Shown here: positions 49,513-56,432 of the stretch, piece by piece
Numbering within the stretch: position 1 is the first letter of the stretch
Layout of the letters: every line of letters starts with the position of its first letter
Assembly: GCA_017398655.1 (NCBI GenBank)
Contig: JAFQFI010000045.1
Location: 1 to 56,432 of the forward strand
Source of the DNA: Clostridia bacterium
GTDB taxonomy: Bacteria; Bacillota; Clostridia; Christensenellales; UBA1242
DNA: 56,432 nucleotides
Direction: 5' to 3'
The notes under the pieces: model-generated
The model's database searches: none
The model's input: the letters and a program-made list of their open reading frames with translations, nothing else
What the model was told of the DNA's origin: nothing
Program-made: the position numbers and the translations under genes

Positions 49513-51090
49513 ATGTTTAAAAATTTTATGTTAAAGCTTAAAGAATCTTTTATGGCAGTTTTTCCTATTACCTTGGTTATTTTTGCTCTTGTTATTTTTT
49601 TTGTTCCAACAGAAACTAATGACATAATAAAACTTGCAATAAGTGCAGTTTTATTGTTGCTTGGTATGGCTCTTTTTACAATGGGTGCAGATAGTGCTAT
49701 GGAAGAGCTTGGTAAAAATATTGGTTCTACATTATCAAAATCTAAAAAAATATGGTTTATGATTGTTTGTAGTTTCGTTATTGGGTTTATTATTACTTTT
49801 GCAGAGCCAGATTTAATGGTTCTTGCAAACCAAGTTTCAGAGTATTCAAGTTTAAATAGTGTTTGGTTGTTTATTTCTACTGTTTCGCTTGGCGTTGGTA
49901 TTTTTTTGATGTTTGCAATTTTAAAACTTGTATTTAAATGGCGTTTATCTGTTATTTTAGCAATTTGTTATACTGCAATTTTAGTTTTGGCTTTTTTTGT
50001 TCCAAAAGAATTTATGCCTATTGCTTTTGACTCTGGTAGTGTTACAACAGGCCCTATTTCTGTACCGTTTTTAATTTCTTTTGGTTTGGGTTTGTCTGCT
50101 GTTAGAAGTGGTAAAAACGAAGATGATAGTTTTGGTTTAATTGCACTCTGTTCTGCAGGTCCAATTTTGGCTGTTATGATTTTGAGTTTGTTTTTAAAAC
50201 CAAGTGATAGTGTTGTTATTGAAAGTGTTGCTCAATCTACAAGCGTTTTTGGTGACCTTGGTCATGCAATGCTTGGTTACTTGGGTGATGTTGCTTTAAT
50301 ATTGTTACCGATAATTGTAATTTTTGTTTTGTTTCAAATTTTTGCATTTAAATTTCCAAAACAAAAAGTTTTAAAAATGTTTATGGGTTTTGCTTATACT
50401 TTTGTTGGTATTACATTGTTTTTAACTGGTGTTGAGTGTGGATATTCAAAAATGGGAACAGCCATTGGCGAGTTTTTAGGTGGGCTTGATTTTAACTGGA
50501 TTGCAATTCCTATTGGATTTGGTTTGGGTGCTTGTGCAATTTTGGCAGAGCCAGCATTGCAAGTTTTAAAAAAGCAAGTTGAAGATATTACTGGTGGTGT
50601 TTTAAAACAAAGAGTTATTGTTTGGGTTGTTTGTATTGGGGTTGCATGTTCTGTTGCTATGGCAGTAATGCAATCTATGTATAACTTTAGTTTGCTTTAT
50701 ATTTTAGTTCCTGTTTATTTGTTAGCAGTTGCTTTAGGGTTTTTCAATTCAAAACTGTTTACGGCTGTTGCTTTTGACTCTGGTGGCGTAGCAACTGGAG
50801 CAATGGCAGTTTCGTTTACATTACCTATGGTTATAGGTCTTTCTGCTGAAGGAGCATCAGGTTTTGGCACAATTGCTTTAATTGCAGCTTTTCCAATTTT
50901 ATCTATGCAAATACTTGGCTTTATTTATAAACTTGTTCTTATTAAAGCAGAAAAAGAACTTGTTAAATCTAAAGTTAAACGCTTTGAAATTGTTGAATTT
51001 GATTGGGATAATACTCAACTTTCTAAAACTAAAAAAACAACTAAAAAAGTTACTGTAAAAAAAGAAAATGTTAAAGGAGGAATTAGGTAA
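49513..51090 (+). CDS. DUF1538 family membrane permease
   Basis: A 525-aa integral membrane protein made of two similar halves. Each half carries the family motif: FDSGSVTTGPISVPFLISFG (about residue 176) and FDSGGVATGAMAVSFTLP (about 423), and each starts with a related G-x-x-x-F-x-x-G-x-D/E segment. AGGGG precedes the ATG. DUF1538 proteins are putative transporters often encoded with PII-type regulators, as here, where two PII-like genes follow. The substrate is unknown. The last 40 residues are Lys-rich. Confidence 0.82.
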   Translation: MFKNFMLKLKESFMAVFPITLVIFALVIFFVPTETNDIIKLAISAVLLLLGMALFTMGADSAMEELGKNIGSTLSKSKKIWFMIVCSFVIGFIITFAEPDLMVLANQVSEYSSLNSVWLFISTVSLGVGIFLMFAILKLVFKWRLSVILAICYTAILVLAFFVPKEFMPIAFDSGSVTTGPISVPFLISFGLGLSAVRSGKNEDDSFGLIALCSAGPILAVMILSLFLKPSDSVVIESVAQSTSVFGDLGHAMLGYLGDVALILLPIIVIFVLFQIFAFKFPKQKVLKMFMGFAYTFVGITLFLTGVECGYSKMGTAIGEFLGGLDFNWIAIPIGFGLGACAILAEPALQVLKKQVEDITGGVLKQRVIVWVVCIGVACSVAMAVMQSMYNFSLLYILVPVYLLAVALGFFNSKLFTAVAFDSGGVATGAMAVSFTLPMVIGLSAEGASGFGTIALIAAFPILSMQILGFIYKLVLIKAEKELVKSKVKRFEIVEFDWDNTQLSKTKKTTKKVTVKKENVKGGIR

Positions 51091-51491
51091 TGGAAAAAGT
51101 TAAATCTAAACAAAAACCTAAAAAGAAAATAAGTTTATCTTTAAAAAGACAGATAAAAAAACAAAATGTATATCCTCCTATGTTAGAACTTCTTGTAGTT
51201 GTTACAAACAGAGGTTATGGTGAAGAGGTTACTGAGTTTTTAGAAAAACTTGATGTAAATCTTAGTATTGTAAGTTTTGGTAGTGGTACAGCTCCATCAA
51301 GTTTGGCAGACATTTTTGGTTTGTATAACAAAGAAAAAGAAATGATTTTTGCAGTTATTCAACTTGACGAAAGTGAAAGAATTTTGGATAAACTTGAAGG
51401 TAAATTTTTATTAGACGAAAAATATGCAGCAATTGCATTTACAATTCCACTTAAAAGTGCAACAAAACAAAGTATGGAACAATTTATTTAG
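51090..51491 (+). CDS. PII-like regulatory protein (first)
   Basis: A 133-aa protein. After a Lys-rich 28-residue leader, LELLVVVTNRGYGEEVTEFL, VSFGSGTAPS and FAVIQLDESERI follow the PII/GlnB fold, with the T-loop region shortened. It overlaps the DUF1538 stop by one base. PII proteins bind nucleotides and gate membrane transporters, so it probably regulates the DUF1538 permease. Confidence 0.7.
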   Translation: MEKVKSKQKPKKKISLSLKRQIKKQNVYPPMLELLVVVTNRGYGEEVTEFLEKLDVNLSIVSFGSGTAPSSLADIFGLYNKEKEMIFAVIQLDESERILDKLEGKFLLDEKYAAIAFTIPLKSATKQSMEQFI

Positions 51492-51514
51492 TAGGGTAAA
51501 AGGAGAAAATAATT

Positions 51515-51883
51515 ATGGATAAGAAATTTGAACTTATAGTTAGCATTGTTAACAGAGGACACTCTGACGCAATTGTAGAAGCAGCTCGTGAAGCAGGTGC
51601 AAATGGTGGCACAATTATTTATGGCAGAGGTACAAGCCCTTTTGAAAAAGATAGTATTATGGGTGTTAGTATTCAACCAGAAAAAGAAATTATTATGACT
51701 CTTACTCCAACCGAAAATAAAAATAATATTATGCAAGCTGTTGTAGAGGGTGGAAAACTTGACGAAAATGGCATGGGCATTTGTTTTAGTTTACCTGTAA
51801 ATCAAGTAAGGGGAATTTCTGCAAAATATTCTATTAAAAATATTAAGAAAGAAGAAAAGGCAGAAGATAAAAAAGAAGATTAA
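51515..51883 (+). CDS. PII-like regulatory protein (second)
   Basis: A 122-aa protein of the same family: FELIVSIVNRGHSDAIVEAA, GGTIIYGRGTSPFEKDS, KEIIMTLTPTENKNNIM, GICFSLPVNQVRGI. The T-loop GRGTSPFEK differs from the first copy, so the two may form a heteromer or respond to different ligands. AAAGGAG precedes the ATG. It ends the three-gene operon; a terminator follows. Confidence 0.75.
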   Translation: MDKKFELIVSIVNRGHSDAIVEAAREAGANGGTIIYGRGTSPFEKDSIMGVSIQPEKEIIMTLTPTENKNNIMQAVVEGGKLDENGMGICFSLPVNQVRGISAKYSIKNIKKEEKAEDKKED

Positions 51884-51910
51884 TTTTTTAAAAGTTAAAT
51901 TGTTTTATGA

Positions 51911-51955
51911 TAAAAAAAAGTTGTTAAAAGTGTAAAACTCTTAACAACTTTTTTG
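51911..51955. terminator. Terminator between convergent genes
   Basis: AAAAGTTGTTAA and TTAACAACTTTT form a 12-bp stem around a 13-nt loop, with A and T runs on both sides. Confidence 0.9.
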
Positions 51956-51969
51956 TTTTGTTTTTGTAT

Positions 51970-52305
51970 TTAAACTATATAAAGTAAAACAAATAAAACA
52001 ATGTTTATAAGTAAAAATATCCAGCCAATCCAGCCACTCATTTTAATAAAGAAATTTGGTGATTGTCCATTTGAAATAATTAAGTTTTTTAATTTTTTTG
52101 TTGTTGCAGATAAAATAATTGATAAAACAAAAACGGCAGCAGTGAAAAGTAAAAACATAGGAATGAGGGCTAAAATTGCAAAGCCAGCAGCACTTTCTTT
52201 GTTAACAACAAGTTGAAAAACAGGAACAATAAAGTATATAGCAAAAAATTGTGCAACAGCAAGAAGAGATAATAAAACAATATTTGTAATTTTTAAACCT
52301 TTCAT
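51970..52305 (-). CDS. Small membrane protein
   Basis: A 111-aa protein with about four hydrophobic helices (about 8-30, 42-68, and a C-terminal pair from 88) and a short Lys-rich loop. AAAGGAG lies 8 nt upstream. No family recognised. It stands alone between the PII operon and leuS. Confidence 0.5.
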   Translation of the reverse strand: MKGLKITNIVLLSLLAVAQFFAIYFIVPVFQLVVNKESAAGFAILALIPMFLLFTAAVFVLSIILSATTKKLKNLIISNGQSPNFFIKMSGWIGWIFLLINIVLFVLLYIV

Positions 52306-52607
52306 AAAAAATCTCCTTTCTGTAAGATTTATTTTCTAATTAAATTTTATAATTTTTATTTGTTTGGTGTCAACTTTATGTAGGCATATTATAAAGAGAT
52401 TATAAATTATTGGCAATATTTAATATATATAACTATTATTTTATTAAAATTTGACAAAATGCTTAAATAGTAATAAACTTTATAAGTATTTTAATTTACT
52501 GTTTTTTAAATAAAATTATTAACTAACTTAAAAGGAAAAGAGGTTAATAAAACAAAAAGAAAATAAGTTAAAATAATTAAAAAAATTTTTATATGAGGTA
52601 CGAAAAA

Positions 52608-55007
52608 ATGGACTTTGAAAGAGTTGAAAAGAAATGGCAAGAAATTTGGGAAAAAGAAGAAGTTTTTAAGTCAAAAGATTTTGACAAAAAACCAAAGTTT
52701 ATGGGCCTGGTAGAGTTTCCTTACCCATCAGGCGTGGGACTTCATATTGGACATATTAAAGCTTATTCTTCTTTAGAAGTTGTAAGCAGAATGAAAAGGT
52801 TGCAAGGATACAATGTTATGTTTCCTATTGGCTGGGATGCTTTTGGTTTGCCAACAGAAAACTTTGCAATAAAAAATAATATTGCACCAAGAATTGCAAC
52901 AGATAACAACATTAAAAATATGAAAGCCCAACTTAAGAGAGTGGGTTATTCTTTTGACTGGGCAAGAGAAATTGATACAACTGATGAAAAATTTTATCAT
53001 TGGACACAATGGATTTTCTGTCAACTTTATAAAAAAGGTTTAGCATATAAGAGCAAAGCTCTTGTTAACTATTGTCCCGTTTGTGATGTTATTTTATCAA
53101 ACGAAGAAAGCCAAGGTGGAGAATGTGATAGATGTCACTCTCAAGTTGTTCAAAAAGAAAAAGAAGTTTGGTTCTTAAAAATTAGAGATTATGCAGAAAG
53201 ATTATTATCGGGTTTAGACAAACTTGATTTCCCTGCAAGAGTTAAAGAAGAACAACGCCACTGGATTGGTAAATCTACTGGTGCAGAAGTTAATTTTAAA
53301 GTAAAAATTGGTTCTCAGGAAGATACTTTAAGAATTTATACAACAAGGGCAGATACTTTATTTGGTGTAACCTTTATGGTTATTGCTCCAGAGCATCCAA
53401 TTTTAGAAAAGTATGCAGATAAAATTAAAAATATAAACGAAGTTAAAGATTATCAAGCAAAAGCAAAACAAAAAAGTGAGTTTGATAGAGTTCAAGTTAA
53501 CAAAGATAAAACTGGTGTTAAGCTTGATGGTATTGTTGCTATTAATCCGCTTAATAATAAAGAAGTTCCTATTTTTATTGCAGATTATGTAATGATGGGT
53601 TATGGTACAGGTGCTATTATGGCTGTACCAGCACACGATACAAGAGATTATGACTTTGCTAAAAAGTTTAATTTGCCTATTATACCTGTTATTGAGGGTG
53701 GCGATATTTCAAAAGAAGCTTTTACAGACATCAACGAAGGCAAAATGATTAACTCTGAATTCTTAAATGGTTTAGGTGTTAAAGATGCAATTGCTAAGAT
53801 GATTGAACATTTAGCAAAAGAAAATATTGGTGAAGCAAAAACAAATTATCAAATGAAAGATTGGGCTTTTAATCGTCAAAGATATTGGGGAGAACCATTC
53901 CCAATTGTTTATTGTGAAAAATGTGGTACTGTTTTAGTTCCAGAAGACCAATTGCCTGTTAAATTGCCAGAGGTTAAAGATTTTAAACCATCTAAAAATG
54001 GAGAATCTCCTCTTGCTCAAGTTCCAGAGTGGGTTAACTGTACTTGTCCAAAATGTGGTGGCAAGGCAAAGCGTGAAACTGACACAATGCCTCAATGGGC
54101 TGGTTCAAGTTGGTATTATCTTAGATATATGGATCCAAACAACGATAAAGAATTGGCTTCTCAAGACAAACTTAAATATTGGGGTCCAATTGATTGGTAC
54201 AACGGTGGTATGGAACATGTTACTCGTCACTTAATTTATTCAAGATTCTGGAATATGTTCTTATACGATATTGGTGTTGTTCCTTTTGAAGAACCATATT
54301 CAAAGAGAACTACTCAAGGTTTAGTATTGGGTGAAGATGGCAACAAAATGAGCAAGAGCTTAGGTAATGTTGTTGATCCTATGGAAATTATCAACAACTT
54401 TGGTGCTGATGTATTAAGATTATATATTTTATTTATGGCAGAATATGAAAGTGCAGCTCCTTGGTCAAGCGCAAACATTAATGGTTGCAAGAGATTTTTA
54501 GATAGAGTTGAAAGAATGGTTGACTTTATTGATGACCATAAAGGTGTTCACGCAGAACATATTACAGAACTTAACTCTATTATAGAAAAAGTTTCAAATG
54601 ATATTGCTGCTCTTAAATTTAACACTGGTATTTCTGCATTAATGACTTTTGTTAATACTATTTATCAAGATAAATTTATTTCTCGTGAAGAAATGACAGA
54701 TTTCTTAAAACTTTTATATCCTTTTGCTCCACACATTGCTGAAGAGTTAAACGAACAAATTGGTAATAAAGAATATATTAGCAAATCAAATTGGCCAACA
54801 GTTAGAGTTGACAATTCTGTAAAATATATTAACTTACCAGTTCAATTTAATGGCAAAATGAGAGATGTTTTAAAAGTTGAAGAAAACACTCCTCAAGATA
54901 AAGTTTTAGAACTTATTAAAAATCACGAAAAATTATCTGGTTATATTACTGGAGAAATTAAAAAAGTAATATTTGTACCAAACAAAATTGTAAATATTAT
55001 TGTTTAA
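52608..55007 (+). CDS. leuS: Leucyl-tRNA synthetase
   Basis: A 799-aa class I synthetase that charges tRNA-Leu. Motifs: HIGH in GVGLHIGHIKAYS (about residue 43), zinc-type CPVCDVILSNEE (about 155), the editing domain with TTRADTLFGVTFMV (about 245), WAGSSWYYLRYMD, and KMSKS in GNKMSKSLGN (about 580). The C-terminal anticodon and leucine-specific domains are complete. ATG 52608 is preferred: GAGGT lies 8 nt before it, while the in-frame ATG at 52593 contains that site. Length fits the bacterial enzyme (about 800-860). I see no T-box leader in the 300 nt upstream. Confidence 0.97.
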   Translation: MDFERVEKKWQEIWEKEEVFKSKDFDKKPKFMGLVEFPYPSGVGLHIGHIKAYSSLEVVSRMKRLQGYNVMFPIGWDAFGLPTENFAIKNNIAPRIATDNNIKNMKAQLKRVGYSFDWAREIDTTDEKFYHWTQWIFCQLYKKGLAYKSKALVNYCPVCDVILSNEESQGGECDRCHSQVVQKEKEVWFLKIRDYAERLLSGLDKLDFPARVKEEQRHWIGKSTGAEVNFKVKIGSQEDTLRIYTTRADTLFGVTFMVIAPEHPILEKYADKIKNINEVKDYQAKAKQKSEFDRVQVNKDKTGVKLDGIVAINPLNNKEVPIFIADYVMMGYGTGAIMAVPAHDTRDYDFAKKFNLPIIPVIEGGDISKEAFTDINEGKMINSEFLNGLGVKDAIAKMIEHLAKENIGEAKTNYQMKDWAFNRQRYWGEPFPIVYCEKCGTVLVPEDQLPVKLPEVKDFKPSKNGESPLAQVPEWVNCTCPKCGGKAKRETDTMPQWAGSSWYYLRYMDPNNDKELASQDKLKYWGPIDWYNGGMEHVTRHLIYSRFWNMFLYDIGVVPFEEPYSKRTTQGLVLGEDGNKMSKSLGNVVDPMEIINNFGADVLRLYILFMAEYESAAPWSSANINGCKRFLDRVERMVDFIDDHKGVHAEHITELNSIIEKVSNDIAALKFNTGISALMTFVNTIYQDKFISREEMTDFLKLLYPFAPHIAEELNEQIGNKEYISKSNWPTVRVDNSVKYINLPVQFNGKMRDVLKVEENTPQDKVLELIKNHEKLSGYITGEIKKVIFVPNKIVNIIV

Positions 55008-55055
55008 AATAAAAAAGCTTTTTTCTCTTTTATTTAGCAGGGAAGAAAGCTTTTT
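55008..55055 (+). terminator. Terminator of leuS
   Basis: AAAAAGCTTTTTTCTC pairs with GGGAAGAAAGCTTTTT with mismatches, around a 15-nt loop. Confidence 0.7.
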
Positions 55056-55145
55056 AAAATAATAAAAATATTAAAAACAAATAAAAATGTTAATATAAAA
55101 AAAATATTAAAAGATAATTAATAGAAAAAATAAAAAGGAATACTT

Positions 55146-56369
55146 ATGAAATTAGAGGTTTTAAGTCCTGCAGGAAATATGGAAAAATTAAAAACAGCTG
55201 TATACTTTGGTGCTGATGCTGTTTATTTTGCTGGCAAAAGTTTTGGCTTAAGAGCTTTTGCTGGAAACTTTGAAAGAGAAGAAATTGCAGAAGCAGTTGA
55301 TTTTTGTCATAAACATAATGTTAAAGCGTATATAACAGTTAACATAGTTGCTCATAACAGAGATTTTGAAGCTTTGCCAGAATACTTGCAATATCTTAAC
55401 AGTTTAAAAGTTGATGGACTTATTATTTCTGATATAGGTATAATGCAATTTGCAAAAAAATATGCTCCAGATACAGATATTCATGTAAGTACGCAAGCAA
55501 ATGTTACAAACAAATACACAGCAAAACTTTTGTGTGATTTGGGTGTTAAGCGTATTGTTTTGGCAAGAGAATTATCTTTAACAGAAATTAAAGAAATTAG
55601 GGATTATATTCCACAAGATATAGAGCTTGAAGCTTTTGTTCATGGTGCAATGTGTATAAGTTATTCTGGTAGATGTTTATTAAGTAATTATCTTAGTGGT
55701 AGAAGCAGTAATAATGGGGCTTGTATTCAAGCTTGCAGATGGAAATATACAATAAATGAAGTAAGTAGAAAAAATCAAGAACTTCCTATTGAAGAAGATG
55801 ATAGAGGTACTTATATTTTAAATAGCAAAGATTTAAATATGATAAAATATATTGACCAATTAGCAAAAGCAGGTGTAACAAGTTTTAAGTTAGAAGGCAG
55901 GATGAAATCTCCATATTATGTTGCAACAATTACTAATGCGTACAGAAGGGCTGTTGATATTTTAAATAAAAATTTTGATAATTATACTTGCCCAGATGTG
56001 TTAATTGAAGAACTTGAAAAAACAAGTCATAGAAGATACACAACTGGCTTTAACTTTAAAGATAAGCAAAAAGAAGAAAGTGAATATTTAGAAACTTCTA
56101 TGCCTGTTCAAACTCACGAATTTATGGCAATTGTTACACAAAATCAAAAAGATGGTGAAGTTGAAATTGAACAAAGAAATAAATTTGTTATAGGAGATAC
56201 CCTTGAAGTTTTATCTCCAAATGATACATTTAATAAACAAATTAAGGTTAAAAAAATGGTTGATTTAAATGGAGAAGAATTAACTGAAGCTAAACTTGTT
56301 CAACAAAAGTTAATTTTAAAAACAGATTTGCCACTTAAAGCAGGAGATGTTTTAAGAAAGAAAATTTAA
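55146..56369 (+). CDS. Peptidase U32 family protein
   Basis: A 407-aa protein with the U32 signature EAFVHGAMCISYSGRCLLS (about residues 161-179) and following SNNGACIQACRWKY with further conserved Cys. The N-terminus ELLSPAGN-like LEVLSPAGNMEKLK and YFGADAVYFAG is also typical. U32 members include collagenase-like proteases and the tRNA/ubiquinone hydroxylases TrhP and UbiU/V, which bind an Fe-S cluster through four Cys. A TrhP-like role in tRNA hydroxylation is at least as likely as proteolysis. The ATG has AAAAGGAA upstream. Confidence 0.88.
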   Translation: MKLEVLSPAGNMEKLKTAVYFGADAVYFAGKSFGLRAFAGNFEREEIAEAVDFCHKHNVKAYITVNIVAHNRDFEALPEYLQYLNSLKVDGLIISDIGIMQFAKKYAPDTDIHVSTQANVTNKYTAKLLCDLGVKRIVLARELSLTEIKEIRDYIPQDIELEAFVHGAMCISYSGRCLLSNYLSGRSSNNGACIQACRWKYTINEVSRKNQELPIEEDDRGTYILNSKDLNMIKYIDQLAKAGVTSFKLEGRMKSPYYVATITNAYRRAVDILNKNFDNYTCPDVLIEELEKTSHRRYTTGFNFKDKQKEESEYLETSMPVQTHEFMAIVTQNQKDGEVEIEQRNKFVIGDTLEVLSPNDTFNKQIKVKKMVDLNGEELTEAKLVQQKLILKTDLPLKAGDVLRKKI

Positions 56370-56375
56370 ATAAAA

Positions 56376-56412
56376 AAAGGAAGGTCTTAAAAATTAGGCG
56401 TTCCTTTTTTAT
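56376..56412 (+). terminator. Terminator of the U32 gene
   Basis: AAAAAAGGAA pairs with TTCCTTTTTT around an 18-nt loop; T residues follow. Confidence 0.75.
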
Positions 56413-56432
56413 TTTTTTATGAAAAACAAATA

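Noticed and set aside
52306..52607. T-box leader upstream of leuS
   Set aside because: No specifier loop, T-box sequence or terminator/antiterminator pair is visible in this A/T-rich stretch.

Overview
The window is low-GC, A/T-rich DNA that uses TGA as a stop and has strong AGGAGG-type ribosome binding sites and TTGACA/TATAAT promoters. Gene content (DegV, DUF1538 with PII-like proteins, peptidase U32, AcnX, BspA-like and RHS surface proteins, PcfJ/PcfK/ArdA mobile genes) fits the Bacillota, probably an uncultured gut-type member of the Clostridia. That placement is inference from gene content, not from a phylogenetic marker comparison.

Layout. Positions 1-2420 are host chromosome: a tRNA-Met cut by the window edge, a nucleotidyltransferase, a membrane-anchored hypothetical protein, and a tRNA-Ala/tRNA-Ile operon. 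A mobile element of about 31.65 kb (2375-34069) is integrated into the 3' part of tRNA-Ile. It is bounded by a perfect 46-bp att repeat, has arm-type TTGTTGTCAA integrase repeats inside both ends, and carries a tyrosine integrase and an excisionase at the left end. A second, 42-bp copy of the tRNA 3' end lies just outside the right end. From 34.3 kb onward the DNA is host again: amino-acid permease behind a small leader ORF and terminator, an unusual OYE/AcnX operon, a YfcE-type phosphoesterase, DegV, a MarR-controlled MacB-like ABC transporter, a DUF1538 permease with two PII-like proteins, LeuS and a U32 peptidase.

The centre of interest is the element. Its rightward block at 6.4-14.8 kb is organised like a filamentous phage (inovirus): candidate ssDNA-binding protein, two tiny hydrophobic coat-like proteins (69 and 52 aa, the second too short for usual gene calls), a terminator, two membrane-anchored virion-like proteins, a 1012-aa membrane-anchored coiled-coil adhesin with InlB-B and BspA/DUF285 repeats in the position of the adsorption protein, a Zot/gpI-like ATPase, and an HUH rolling-circle initiator followed by two large hairpins. 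Around this core are a 1874-aa RHS protein with a candidate membrane immunity partner, a tail-fibre-like cassette, a repressor/ImmA pair, and a leftward plasmid/ICE-like block (PcfJ, PcfK, ArdA and small genes). I see no tailed-phage head or tail genes, no terminase and no relaxase.

Regulation can be read unusually well. The structural operon starts at a consensus promoter (TTGACA-17-TATAAT) whose start site is covered by a near-perfect Bacillota LexA box, implying SOS induction. A divergent repressor/ImmA switch faces a sigma-region-4-like protein. Two further proteins of the same type are encoded in the element. Three cargo transcription units begin with the same arrangement: TTAG motifs repeated every 10 bp, then a -10 box 19 nt after the last conserved CATTAG. 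I propose that the sigma-like proteins read this array. Two copies of a long hairpin element flank the early leftward operons. The element therefore looks like an SOS-inducible, filamentous-phage-like integrative element with RHS and adhesin cargo.
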